The position numbers and the translations under genes are program-made. Under the pieces are notes generated by a model. It searched no databases, had not been told where the DNA came from, and worked only from the letters and a program-made list of their open reading frames with translations. Below, piece after piece: positions 53,201-60,458 of a DNA stretch of 64,000 bases. Source of the DNA: Pedobacter mucosus (lineage in GTDB: Bacteria; Bacteroidota; Bacteroidia; Sphingobacteriales; Sphingobacteriaceae). The stretch covers positions 434,001-498,000 of the forward strand of contig NZ_CP087585.1 in NCBI RefSeq assembly GCF_022200785.1. Reading direction: 5' to 3'. Within the stretch, counting starts at the first letter, position 1; the number at the start of each line of letters is the position of its first letter.

Positions 53201-54696
53201 TAATGCTTTTATCGCAAAAATTAGCTGGTTTTACCAAAGGTGAGGCCGATGTTTTGCGTAAAGCAATGGGTAAAAAACAGAAAGATGTTCTGGATAAAAT
53301 GAAACCTAAATTTGTTAAGCAGGCTGCAGAAAAAGGACATGATCCAGTTACTTTGGAGAAAATTTGGAAGGATTGGGAAGCATTTGCATCTTATGCGTTT
53401 AACAAATCCCACTCTACTTGTTATGCTTGGATTGCTTATCAAACAGCCTATTTAAAAGCACATTATCCTGCTGAATATATGGCTGCGGTACTTTCCAATA
53501 ATATGAGCGATATTAAACAAGTTGCTTTCTTTATGGAAGAATGTCGGCAAATGGGTGTTGTAGTTTTAGGCCCTGATGTTAATGAATCTGATTTAAAATT
53601 TTCGGTAAATACAAAAGGGGAAATTCGTTTTGGTATGTCGGCGGTTAAAGGTGTTGGCGAAAAAGCTGTAGAAAGCATTATTATTGAAAGATTAGATAAC
53701 GGCCCATATGCAACCATTTACGATTTCGCAAAGCGATCTAACACTCGAATTGTAAATAAAAAAGCTTACGAAAGTTTTGTTTATAGTGGTGCATTCGATG
53801 CTTTCGGCGGACATAGAGCGCAGTTCTTTTATATTGGTCCGAATGATAAAATGAATGGTATTGAGAAAATTATTAAGTACGCAAATGATTTTCAGAATAA
53901 CGAAAATACTTCTCAGGCATCGTTATTTGGTGGATCGAAAGCTGATTTGATTTTGGAACCGAGTTTGCCTGTATCTCCAGAATGGGCATTAATGGATCGA
54001 CTGAAGTATGAAAAAGATGCCATTGGAATTTTCCTTTCAGGTCATCCATTGGATAATTATAAATTAGAGCTTGATAAATTCTGTACCCACGGGGTTAGGC
54101 AACTAAGTATCATTAATAAAGTACGAATGGGCGATACGAATGAAGATATCCTAGCCGAATTTGATAAATTAAAAAACCGCGAACTTTGTGTAGGCGGATT
54201 GGTAGTTACAGCAGCGCAAAGAATAACCAAAACAGGCAAACCTTTTGGAACCTTCGTTTTCGAAGATTATGATGATGCTAGTGAAATGGCACTTTTTGGT
54301 GAAGACTTTTTAAAGTTTAAATCATTTTTAACGGAAGGATATTTCCTGCAAATCCGTGGTAGAGTTGGAGAACGTTTCGGTAAAGCGGGAGACTGGGAAT
54401 TCAAGATTACAGCAATTAATTTACTATCCGATTTAAGGGATAAATTGGCAAAATCAATTACCATTCAAGTGCCTATTGAGAAAGTTAATGATGATTTAAT
54501 GCGTCAAATTGAGTCAATATTAGCAGACAATAAGGCTACATCTGAGCAACAAAACTGCCAACTTCACTTTGCAATTTACGATCGGGAAAAAGAATTTATG
54601 TTGGACCTTCCTTCAAAAAACCTTAAAATAAATCCTAACAATAGGTTTTTAGAACAATTGATGGAGTTGAATGTTGTAAATTATAAGCTTAACTAA
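50263..54696 (+). CDS. dnaE: DNA polymerase III alpha subunit with N-terminal DnaQ-type exonuclease
   Basis: 1477 residues from the ATG at 50263; the in-frame TTG at 50215 lies inside the promoter. Residues 1-190 are a DEDDh proofreading exonuclease (YLIFDTETTGLP, FIVGQNVGFDVNIM, AHNATADVEATTRCFLE). The PHP domain follows (FVHLHNHTQFSVLQSTIS, VAMTDHANMMGAFHF). The DnaE polymerase core has VGPGRGSAAGSVVAYC and the catalytic acidic pair in VSMPDIDIDFDDEGRG. A helix-hairpin-helix and OB/tau-binding region come last. The exonuclease is fused to the N-terminus, unlike PolC where it is inserted in PHP. It is the replicative polymerase. Confidence 0.94.
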   Translation: MYLIFDTETTGLPKNYNAPITDTDNWPRCIQIAWQLHDEMGRLVEHQDYLVKPTGFNIPYDAERIHGISTELAEEQGITIEEVLEKFNVALSKSKFIVGQNVGFDVNIMGSEFHRFGVENRMAEMPVLDTCTEITASLLKLPGGRGGKFKLPTLTELHSYLFGVPFNEAHNATADVEATTRCFLELIKKEIFTKEELLVDVEYFPRFREINPASIPSFHIPHVNLKSASETIRKRLQKAEGGGVSRQELAENKQELESATFVHLHNHTQFSVLQSTISIPDLIKATAAQKMPAVAMTDHANMMGAFHFVSQVLNYNKAAEAKNAEAIEAGKRPTEVIMTPIVGVEFFVCDDHLNRTTKDNGYQMVLLAKNKKGYHNLAKMSSIAYTKGFYYVPRIDRKVIETYKDDIIVLSGNLSGEVSNKLLNMGEAQAEEALIWWKDKFGDDFYVEVMRHNQEDEDRVNTALVSLAKKHEVKLVATNNTYYINKKDANAHDILLCVKDGEKQATPIGRGRGYRYGLPNQEYYFKSPEEMKSLFADLPDAILNIQEIVDKIETYKLAREVLLPKFDIPEEFLVIEDQSDAGKRGENKFLRHLTYEGAKKRYGELSTEVIDRLDFELATIEKTGYPGYFLIVQDFIAEARRRDVSVGPGRGSAAGSVVAYCLWITNIDPLKYDLLFERFLNPDRVSMPDIDIDFDDEGRGRVMEYVINKYGSSQVAQIITYGTMAAKSSIRDTARVLDLPLFEADKIAKLIPNMKLAKIFNLDEKTLKDSLRPDEYERVQELKAMGLLKDLSAETIQQAQVLEGSLRNTGIHACGVIITPSDITNFVPVATAKDSDLYVTQFDNSVVESAGLLKMDFLGLKTLTLIKDTVKLVKKRHDISLDPDTFPIDDVLTYELFQRGETIGIFQYESPGMQKYMKELKPTVFDDLIAMNALYRPGPMEYIPSFVKRKNGEEEIKYDLDACEEYLKETYGITVYQEQVMLLSQKLAGFTKGEADVLRKAMGKKQKDVLDKMKPKFVKQAAEKGHDPVTLEKIWKDWEAFASYAFNKSHSTCYAWIAYQTAYLKAHYPAEYMAAVLSNNMSDIKQVAFFMEECRQMGVVVLGPDVNESDLKFSVNTKGEIRFGMSAVKGVGEKAVESIIIERLDNGPYATIYDFAKRSNTRIVNKKAYESFVYSGAFDAFGGHRAQFFYIGPNDKMNGIEKIIKYANDFQNNENTSQASLFGGSKADLILEPSLPVSPEWALMDRLKYEKDAIGIFLSGHPLDNYKLELDKFCTHGVRQLSIINKVRMGDTNEDILAEFDKLKNRELCVGGLVVTAAQRITKTGKPFGTFVFEDYDDASEMALFGEDFLKFKSFLTEGYFLQIRGRVGERFGKAGDWEFKITAINLLSDLRDKLAKSITIQVPIEKVNDDLMRQIESILADNKATSEQQNCQLHFAIYDREKEFMLDLPSKNLKINPNNRFLEQLMELNVVNYKLN

Positions 54697-54709
54697 GGTT
54701 TGTTAAAAA

Positions 54710-54813
54710 GTTGTGGGTTACAAGTTAAAGGTTTGGATTCAAAGACGTGAGATATAACTTTTATCGACTCAAATCAAGCGCACAACCCGTAACTCATAAC
54801 CTGTAACACAACA
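54710..54813. repeat. Degenerate heptad inverted repeat between dnaE and trxA
   Basis: Left side units: GTTGTGG (54710), GTTACAA, GTTAAAG, GTTTGGA. Right side units: CGCACAA (54779), CCCGTAA, CTCATAA, CCTGTAA, CACAACA. The CTCATAA and CCCGTAA heptads are shared exactly with the hairpin between mreB and mreC. Confidence 0.7.
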
Positions 54814-54837
54814 GTGTCAAATTGACATTGAACATGG

Positions 54838-54867
54838 GTTGGCATTACAATTGAATACATATATTTG
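54838..54867 (+). promoter_or_regulatory. Promoter of trxA
   Basis: GTTG (54838-54841) and TATATTTG (54860-54867) with an 18-base spacer fit the Bacteroidota -33/-7 pattern. The start codon is 17 bases downstream, giving a very short leader. Confidence 0.7.
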
Positions 54868-54884
54868 AACATAAAAAAATAATT

Positions 54885-55205
54885 ATGGCATTAGAAATCA
54901 CAGATGCAAACTTCGAGGAGCTTGTATTAAAATCAGATAAACCCGTATTAGTAGATTTTTGGGCAGAATGGTGTGGCCCTTGTCGCATGGTTGGTCCAGT
55001 TGTAGAAGAAATAGCTAAAGAATATGATGGTAAAGCTATCGTTGGTAAAGTAAACGTAGATAACAATCCTCAAATTTCAATGCAGTTTGGTATTCGCAAT
55101 ATTCCTGCTTTACTATACTTTAAAGATGGTCAAGTTGTTGATAAGCAAGTTGGTGCAGTTCCTAAATCTGTTTTAGCAGAAAAATTGAACAAGCAATTGG
55201 CTTAA
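54885..55205 (+). CDS. trxA: Thioredoxin
   Basis: 106 residues, the usual length. The active site is [19 protein letters not shown] with the canonical C-G-P-C, and the cis-Pro region is [16 protein letters not shown]. It reduces protein disulfides in the cytosol. It has its own promoter and terminator, so it is a single-gene unit. Confidence 0.97.
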   Translation: MALEITDANFEELVLKSDKPVLVDFWAEWCGPCRMVGPVVEEIAKEYDGKAIVGKVNVDNNPQISMQFGIRNIPALLYFKDGQVVDKQVGAVPKSVLAEKLNKQLA

Positions 55206-55242
55206 ATTTATAAATCAAAGCAAACGCTTTGTAACATATATA

Positions 55243-55276
55243 AAACCCGAATCTATTTGATGGATTCGGGTTTTTT
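55243..55276 (+). terminator. Rho-independent terminator of trxA
   Basis: AAACCCGAATC (55243-55253) pairs with GATTCGGGTTT (55263-55273), a 9-base loop, then T-run. Confidence 0.92.
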
Positions 55277-55319
55277 ATTGCAGAAATATTTTTGTTCCTT
55301 TAATACAAAATCTATAAAT

Positions 55320-56528
55320 ATGTCTACCTATAATTTAAAAAATAAAACATTTAGTTTAGTGTTAACTGGACTTTCGGTTATTGTTTCGGGCGCTTTTGCG
55401 CAAGCTCCAGTAGAAACTAATCAGCCGTCAGCAGATTATAAACCTGCTTTCGTTGGGCAGACAAGAATTGCAGGTGTAAAAACAAGCACCGCTTTAAACA
55501 TATCTGTAATTAACGAGAAATTAGAAAATCCATGGGGATTATCAGTTCTTCCGAACGGTGGATTTTTAGTGACGCAAAAGCAGGGTACAATGGTTATTTT
55601 AACTGCTGACGGAAAATCAAGTAAAAAAATTACCGGGTTGCCAAAAGTTGATGCTTCTGGTCAGGGTGGTCTGTTAGATGTAACTTTAGATCCTGATTTT
55701 GCTAAAAATCGAATGATTTATTTTGCTTATTCAGAAGCACAAGATAAGGGTTCGTTGTTGGCAATTGCCAAAGGAAAACTTTCTACAGATGAAACTAAAA
55801 TTGAAAATCAAACTGTAATTTATCGTGCTGGACCAGCCTACGGTGGAAAATTGCAATATGGTTCCAGAATTGTTTTCGATAAAAGTGGAAATTTGTTTGT
55901 AAGTACGGGTGAGCGTTCTGGAAGTGATATTAGAATTCAAGCTCAATATTTAAATTCTTCTTTAGGCAAAATTCTTCATTTAACAACTGATGGTAAACCG
56001 GTTGCTGGTGGTCCATTTGCGAGTAAAACAGATGGGAAACCAGAGATTTATGCTTATGGTTTACGTAATCCAGATGGTTTAGCAATAAGCCCAACAACTG
56101 GTGATTTGTGGGAGGCTGAGTTCGGACCAAAAGGTGGTGATGAAGTGAATATTATTAAACCAGGAAAAAATTACGGATGGCCAATTATTACTTATGGAAC
56201 AGAATATAGTGGAAAAGCTGTAGGAGATGCTATACAACAAAAAGATGGAATGGAGCAGCCGATATATTTTTGGAACCCAAGTATTTCGCCTGGCTGTATT
56301 GCATTTTACAATAATAGCGCCATTGCAGAATGGAAAGGAAATTTATTTGTAGGCGGTTTAGGCGGTTCTCACATTATCCGTTTGGTAATAAAAGACAACA
56401 AAGTTGTTGGAGAAGAACGCTTGTTGGAAGGAAAAGGCGAACGTTTCCGTGATATGGCCGAGGGAAAAGATGGAGCACTTTATGCAGTTACTGATAATGG
56501 TAAATTATTTAAGATAGCGAAGAAATAA
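55320..56528 (+). CDS. PQQ-dependent sugar dehydrogenase, GDH-B / YliI type
   Basis: 402 residues from the ATG at 55320; the longer frame would start inside the trxA terminator. Signal peptide ends near SGAFAQA. Six-bladed propeller features: NPWGLSVLPNGGFLVTQ, GLLDVTLDPDFAKNRMIYF, VSTGERSGSDIRIQAQYL, YAYGLRNPDGLAISPTTGD, EFGPKGGDEVNIIKPGKNYG. Homologues oxidise aldose sugars in the periplasm with PQQ. No PQQ synthesis genes are seen here. A terminator follows. Confidence 0.85.
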   Translation: MSTYNLKNKTFSLVLTGLSVIVSGAFAQAPVETNQPSADYKPAFVGQTRIAGVKTSTALNISVINEKLENPWGLSVLPNGGFLVTQKQGTMVILTADGKSSKKITGLPKVDASGQGGLLDVTLDPDFAKNRMIYFAYSEAQDKGSLLAIAKGKLSTDETKIENQTVIYRAGPAYGGKLQYGSRIVFDKSGNLFVSTGERSGSDIRIQAQYLNSSLGKILHLTTDGKPVAGGPFASKTDGKPEIYAYGLRNPDGLAISPTTGDLWEAEFGPKGGDEVNIIKPGKNYGWPIITYGTEYSGKAVGDAIQQKDGMEQPIYFWNPSISPGCIAFYNNSAIAEWKGNLFVGGLGGSHIIRLVIKDNKVVGEERLLEGKGERFRDMAEGKDGALYAVTDNGKLFKIAKK

Positions 56529-56549
56529 GTTCTTTTTACATCGTTTTAA

Positions 56550-56583
56550 GCCAGAATTTTTAATTGATTTCTGGTTTTTTTTT
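56550..56583 (+). terminator. Terminator after the sugar dehydrogenase gene
   Basis: CCAGAA (56552-56557) pairs with TTCTGG (56570-56575), loop of 12, followed by eight or more T. Confidence 0.65.
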
Positions 56584-56636
56584 GGAAATTTTAGTTCAGC
56601 TTTATATCGCGTTTTCATCCCCGCTGTCCGTTCTAG

Positions 56637-56657
56637 CTCCGATTGAAGAAATCGGAG
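56637..56657. repeat. Small hairpin at the start of the repeat region
   Basis: CTCCGATT (56637-56644) with AATCGGAG (56650-56657), loop GAAGA. It immediately precedes the first copy of the 152-bp direct repeat. Confidence 0.7.
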
Positions 56658-56810
56658 GCTGCCACTACCATCGGGTTTATTAACCGAAAATAGTTGCAAT
56701 GTCTGCGCCACCTAAACCCGACTGAAAGCGGTATGCCAATTTTTCATTGGCATTTAGCAAAAGGCGGGACTTCCTGAACCAATTAGCATTGAAATTGCTT
56801 TCCAAAATAT
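56658..56810. repeat. 152-bp direct repeat, copy 1
   Basis: From GCTGCCACTACCAT to TCCAAAATAT. It matches copy 2 (56884-57035) along its length at most positions, with a few substitutions and small indels. It contains no credible gene; the minus-strand frames through both copies begin alike (MAQTL.LFSV.KP) only because the DNA is duplicated. Confidence 0.85.
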
Positions 56811-56883
56811 GTTTATAAATCTCGTTAAAAACATTTGTTGCCAACTTTAATTTATACTGGCAGCAAATAATAAGAAATCGAAT

Positions 56884-57035
56884 GCTGCCACAACCATTGG
56901 GTTTATAAACCGAAAATAGGTGCAATGTCTGCGCCACCTAAACCCAACTGAAAGCGGTATGCTGATTCTTCATTATCATTTAGCAAAGGCGGGACTTTCG
57001 AAACATAATAGCATTGAAATTGCTTTCCAAAATAT
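56884..57035. repeat. 152-bp direct repeat, copy 2
   Basis: Begins GCTGCCACAACCATTGGG and ends AAATAT, 226 bases after copy 1. The 73-base stretch between copies is unrelated. The region 56529-57103 has no gene of its own. Confidence 0.85.
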
Positions 57036-57103
57036 CTTTCTTACCTTATTTCATAAGCCAATTACCTCGTTTAATTTTACAAATGTTTTGTTAGCTTTAC
57101 AAT

Positions 57104-58021
57104 ATGCAGGCAATGAATTATCAAAATGAAACAAGCTATGGTAATCTTGAATTACTAGCACATCAAGTAGTTGAAGGCTTTATTACTGGTTTGCATAAAA
57201 GTCCGTTTCATGGTTTTTCGGTTGAGTTTGCAGAACATCGGCAATATAATATAGGCGATAATGTAAAAAATATCGACTGGAAATTATATGCCAAAACAGA
57301 TAAACTTTACAGCAAACGTTTTGAAGAAGAAACAAATTTACGTTGCCAATTTGTTATCGACGTTTCTTCATCTATGTATTTTCCAGAACCAAAAAATAAT
57401 AAACTTTCTTTTTCAATTCAGGCGACGGCATCTTTAATTTATTTACTTAAAAAACAGCGAGATGCTTTTGGTTTAAGTCTGTTTACAGAAGAAATCTTGT
57501 TAAATTCTCCTGCGAAATCAACTACTGCTCATCAAAAATATTTATTTAGCCAGTTAGAAGATTTACTTCAAAAGCCAAAGGTTAATGCACAAACCAACTT
57601 AAGTGGCGCTTTGCATCAAGTAGCTGAATTGATTCATAAACGCTCTTTGGTAATTGTATTTAGCGATTTATTCAATAGCCAAACCAATCCGGAAAAAACA
57701 GATCAGCTTTTCGATTCTTTGCAGCATTTAAAATTTAACAAACATGAAGTAGTTGTTTTCAATGTGGTTGATCAATCAAAAGAAGTAGAATTTAATTACG
57801 AAAATAGGCCATATCAATTTGTTGATATGGAAACTGGAGAAACAATAAAAGTCCATACCAATCAAGTTCGCGACCAATACATTGCGGCTGTTTCATCCTA
57901 TAGAGAAGAAATTGCTTTAAAATGTGCGCAATATAAAATTGATTTGATAGATGCAGATATTAATCAAGGTTTTTATCCCATTTTACAATCTTACCTTATT
58001 AAGAGGCAAAAGCTTGGCTAA
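57104..58021 (+). CDS. DUF58 / VWA-like protein
   Basis: 305 residues (ATG at 57104 or 57113). Contains the DUF58 motif FHGFSVEFAEHRQYNIGDNV then KNIDWKLYAKTDKLYSKRFE, and a von Willebrand A-type core with CQFVIDVSSSMYFPEP (D-x-S-x-S) and LVIVFSDLFNSQTNPEK. Such proteins usually sit beside a MoxR ATPase and membrane VWA genes; here it is alone. Possible role in assembly of envelope or metal-dependent complexes, inferred from the family. Confidence 0.85.
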   Translation: MQAMNYQNETSYGNLELLAHQVVEGFITGLHKSPFHGFSVEFAEHRQYNIGDNVKNIDWKLYAKTDKLYSKRFEEETNLRCQFVIDVSSSMYFPEPKNNKLSFSIQATASLIYLLKKQRDAFGLSLFTEEILLNSPAKSTTAHQKYLFSQLEDLLQKPKVNAQTNLSGALHQVAELIHKRSLVIVFSDLFNSQTNPEKTDQLFDSLQHLKFNKHEVVVFNVVDQSKEVEFNYENRPYQFVDMETGETIKVHTNQVRDQYIAAVSSYREEIALKCAQYKIDLIDADINQGFYPILQSYLIKRQKLG

Positions 58022-58111
58022 AATTAAAAAGTATCATCAAACTGACTTATAAATAACAAACAACTTTTGTTTGCACCTGTTAAAAGAGATAGAATATTTT
58101 ATCAACAAATT

Positions 58112-58573
58112 ATGTTAGAAAAAGGCGAAATAGCTCCGAACTTTGAGTTAAATGCAACTCCTGATCAGAAAATAAATTTGAAGGATTTTAAAGGTAAAAA
58201 TGTTGTATTGGCATTTTACCCTGCCGATTGGAGTCCGGTTTGTAGCGATCAGATGGCGCTTTATAACGAAATGCTTAAATACTTTAATAAGTATGATGCA
58301 CAAATTATTGGTATTTCTGTAGATAGTGTTTGGTGTCATTTAGCATTTGAACAAGATCGAAAATTGCATTTTCCTTTATTAGCAGATTTTGAGCCTAAAG
58401 GAGAAGTTTCAAAAGCTTATGGAGTTTATGATGATACGGTTGGTGAAAGTAAAAGAGCACTTTTCGTTATTGATAAAGAAGGAAAAATTGCATGGAGTTA
58501 TTTATCTCCAACAGCAGTAAATCCAGGAGCTGATGGTATTCTTGATGCACTTGAAAATTTAAATAAAAGTTAA
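58112..58573 (+). CDS. Peroxiredoxin, AhpE/BCP-like
   Basis: 153 residues from the ATG at 58112; the 15 codons before it in the open frame do not fit. Peroxidatic Cys is in VLAFYPADWSPVCSDQMALY; a second Cys in ISVDSVWCHLAFEQDRKLHF could be the resolving one. It reduces peroxides with thiol electrons. The DsbA-like gene starts 2 bases after its stop, so they form a redox pair. Confidence 0.9.
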   Translation: MLEKGEIAPNFELNATPDQKINLKDFKGKNVVLAFYPADWSPVCSDQMALYNEMLKYFNKYDAQIIGISVDSVWCHLAFEQDRKLHFPLLADFEPKGEVSKAYGVYDDTVGESKRALFVIDKEGKIAWSYLSPTAVNPGADGILDALENLNKS

Positions 58574-58575
58574 TT

Positions 58576-59094
58576 ATGAGCACACTAAAACCTGAAGTAA
58601 GCAGTGTAGATCACATTCAAGGTCCATCAACTGCATCTATTGAAATTGTTGAATATGGGGATTATCAATGTTCTCATTGCGCTCATGCTTATCCAATTAT
58701 CAAGGAAATCCAAGAAACTTTTGGCGATCAAATTAAATTGGTGTTTAGGAATTTTCCACTTCAAGAATCGCACGAATATGCTTATGCAGCGGCAACAGCC
58801 GCTGAAGCTGCAGGTTTACAAGGAAAGTTTTGGGAAATGCATGATGCCTTGTACGAAAACCAGTATCGCTTTGCTGATGATTTATTTGAAGAGTTAGCCG
58901 AAACTATTGGTTTAGATATTGAGCAATTTAAGACAGATTGTGAATCAGAAAGTATCAATAAAAAGATTGAAGATGATTTTGAAAGTGGGATTAGGAGTGG
59001 GGTGAATGGAACACCTTCTTTCTATGTAAATGGGAATAAATTTGATGGCGGGCCAGAAGATTTATTTGAGATGTTGAAAGAGAGTGCCAAATAA
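58576..59094 (+). CDS. DsbA-family thioredoxin-fold protein
   Basis: 172 residues. Active site IVEYGDYQCSHCAHAYPII (C-S-H-C), helical insertion LQESHEYAYAAATAAEAAGL, cis-Pro loop SGVNGTPSFYVNGNKFDGG. No signal peptide is visible, so it is likely cytosolic and not a periplasmic oxidase. It may act with the peroxiredoxin next to it. The stop lies 2 bases from the stop of the convergent chitinase gene. Confidence 0.88.
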   Translation: MSTLKPEVSSVDHIQGPSTASIEIVEYGDYQCSHCAHAYPIIKEIQETFGDQIKLVFRNFPLQESHEYAYAAATAAEAAGLQGKFWEMHDALYENQYRFADDLFEELAETIGLDIEQFKTDCESESINKKIEDDFESGIRSGVNGTPSFYVNGNKFDGGPEDLFEMLKESAK

Positions 59095-59096
59095 TA

Positions 59097-60062
59097 TTAC
59101 TCGGCAAATGGCATCATTTGGGCACATGAGCAAGTACAATTGATGCCATTTAAGTTAAACTTTTTTAGAAAATATTGATAGAAACCAACTCTATCTTGCA
59201 TTGCTTTATTATTTTCGCCTTTATTACACTCAACTTTTCCATTGATGATATTAATTGTCAGCCCGAAACCTGAATTATGTTTTTTCTGAAGATCATTTGC
59301 TGATGCGATCCATTTTCCAGTAATCACATCATGGGCTGACGGTTTTAAACTCTGCGGTGTCATCCAAAAATAAATAGCAGATTCAAAAGAAATAACTGGA
59401 TCTGCTGACAGCAAATCGGGATTATTTAGTAAGGTATTTTTGTCGCCGAAAATGCAATCAGATGCAAAACCATAATTGCCATTATAACTGAGTTGTAGTG
59501 GTCCACGGCCATAATATTCTCTTCCTTGCACAGCAGAATAAATAGCATTTTTCGTAGCGTAAGCAGAATCGGTTTGGGCTTCTTTAATAAGCATTAATCC
59601 GTCGTTATATTTTCCATTTATGCCATTCCTTGTTTCGTGAGCAATGTGAGCGAACCAAGCCGCAAGCTCTATTTTATTAGTTTTATTATTTCTACTGGAA
59701 CAAAAATCACCATAGTTAATGTCGATTACCTGATATGGCTTTGCTTTGGCCCATGTTTCATTCCAATCTGGATCTTGCCTAATTAAAATAGACTTTTTAG
59801 TTTGCTTATCAGTTCTTGTAATCTTGTAAATCCAATCGCCTCGCTTTTCAATTTTTACACTGATGAAAGCCATATTATTTATTGCCTTTTTAAGTGCGTT
59901 ATAGCTGTAAAATTGATTTCTTAACGGAAAAGCAGCATTGAAATCTTTTTCTGAAATTATTGATTGTGAGAAATTTTTATCGGTAATTGAATCAAATCCA
60001 AATGAAAAATAAATCATTGCCATTATTGCGATACACTTAATACTAGGATATAAAATTCTCAT
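59097..60062 (-). CDS. GH19 chitinase-like lysozyme/chitinase
   Basis: 321 residues. Signal peptide or anchor at the N-terminus (IKCIAIMAMIYFSFGFDS). An N-terminal region of about 110 residues precedes the GH19 catalytic domain: AAWFAHIAHETRNGINGKYN (first catalytic Glu), LMLIKEAQTDSAY (second Glu candidate), YYGRGPLQLSYNGNYGFAS, FESAIYFWMTPQSLKPSAHD. It hydrolyses chitin or related polymers. The C-terminus has four Cys (NCTCSCAQ and upstream). It stands alone on the minus strand. Confidence 0.88.
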   Translation of the reverse strand: MRILYPSIKCIAIMAMIYFSFGFDSITDKNFSQSIISEKDFNAAFPLRNQFYSYNALKKAINNMAFISVKIEKRGDWIYKITRTDKQTKKSILIRQDPDWNETWAKAKPYQVIDINYGDFCSSRNNKTNKIELAAWFAHIAHETRNGINGKYNDGLMLIKEAQTDSAYATKNAIYSAVQGREYYGRGPLQLSYNGNYGFASDCIFGDKNTLLNNPDLLSADPVISFESAIYFWMTPQSLKPSAHDVITGKWIASANDLQKKHNSGFGLTINIINGKVECNKGENNKAMQDRVGFYQYFLKKFNLNGINCTCSCAQMMPFAE

Positions 60063-60123
60063 ATGTTTTAAACGGATGGGGTAAGTGGAAATTTTTACTA
60101 TTTTAACTGGATTCTAAACTATG

Positions 60124-60157
60124 AAAAAAACCTCATGTATCTTGCAATACATGAGGT
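60124..60157 (-). terminator. Strong minus-strand terminator with no gene ending before it
   Basis: ACCTCATGTAT (60130-60140) pairs perfectly with ATACATGAGGT (60147-60157), loop CTTGCA. On the minus strand it is followed by TTTTTTT (60124-60130). It lies 62 bases upstream of the chitinase start. It would end a transcript coming from 60160-60458, a 300-base stretch with no gene, so that stretch may make a small RNA or be the remnant of a lost gene. Confidence 0.7.
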
Positions 60158-60458
60158 ATCAGATAAGGGTAACCGGAAAACTAAAAAACTAATTATGAGT
60201 TTTTAGAATTTAACAAAACGGAAATCGCTTCTGGTGTTTTGTTATTTTCAAAGGTGCGTTTCAATTATGAAGTTTTAGTGAAGAAATTATCGAAATAATA
60301 CTTGAATTAATACTGCAAGGCATAAAGCTATCGTCTTTATAAGGTAACAATAATCATTAGTACATAAAATCTGTTTATTATTAAAACAATAAATCATTCA
60401 CATGTATTTATAAAGTGTATTATTTATTTCCTTAATTATTCATCCTAAATATATATTT

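Noticed and set aside
56505..56937. Two overlapping minus-strand ORFs with similar starts
   Set aside because: Their similarity is due to the 152-bp DNA repeat; bodies diverge and no family is seen.
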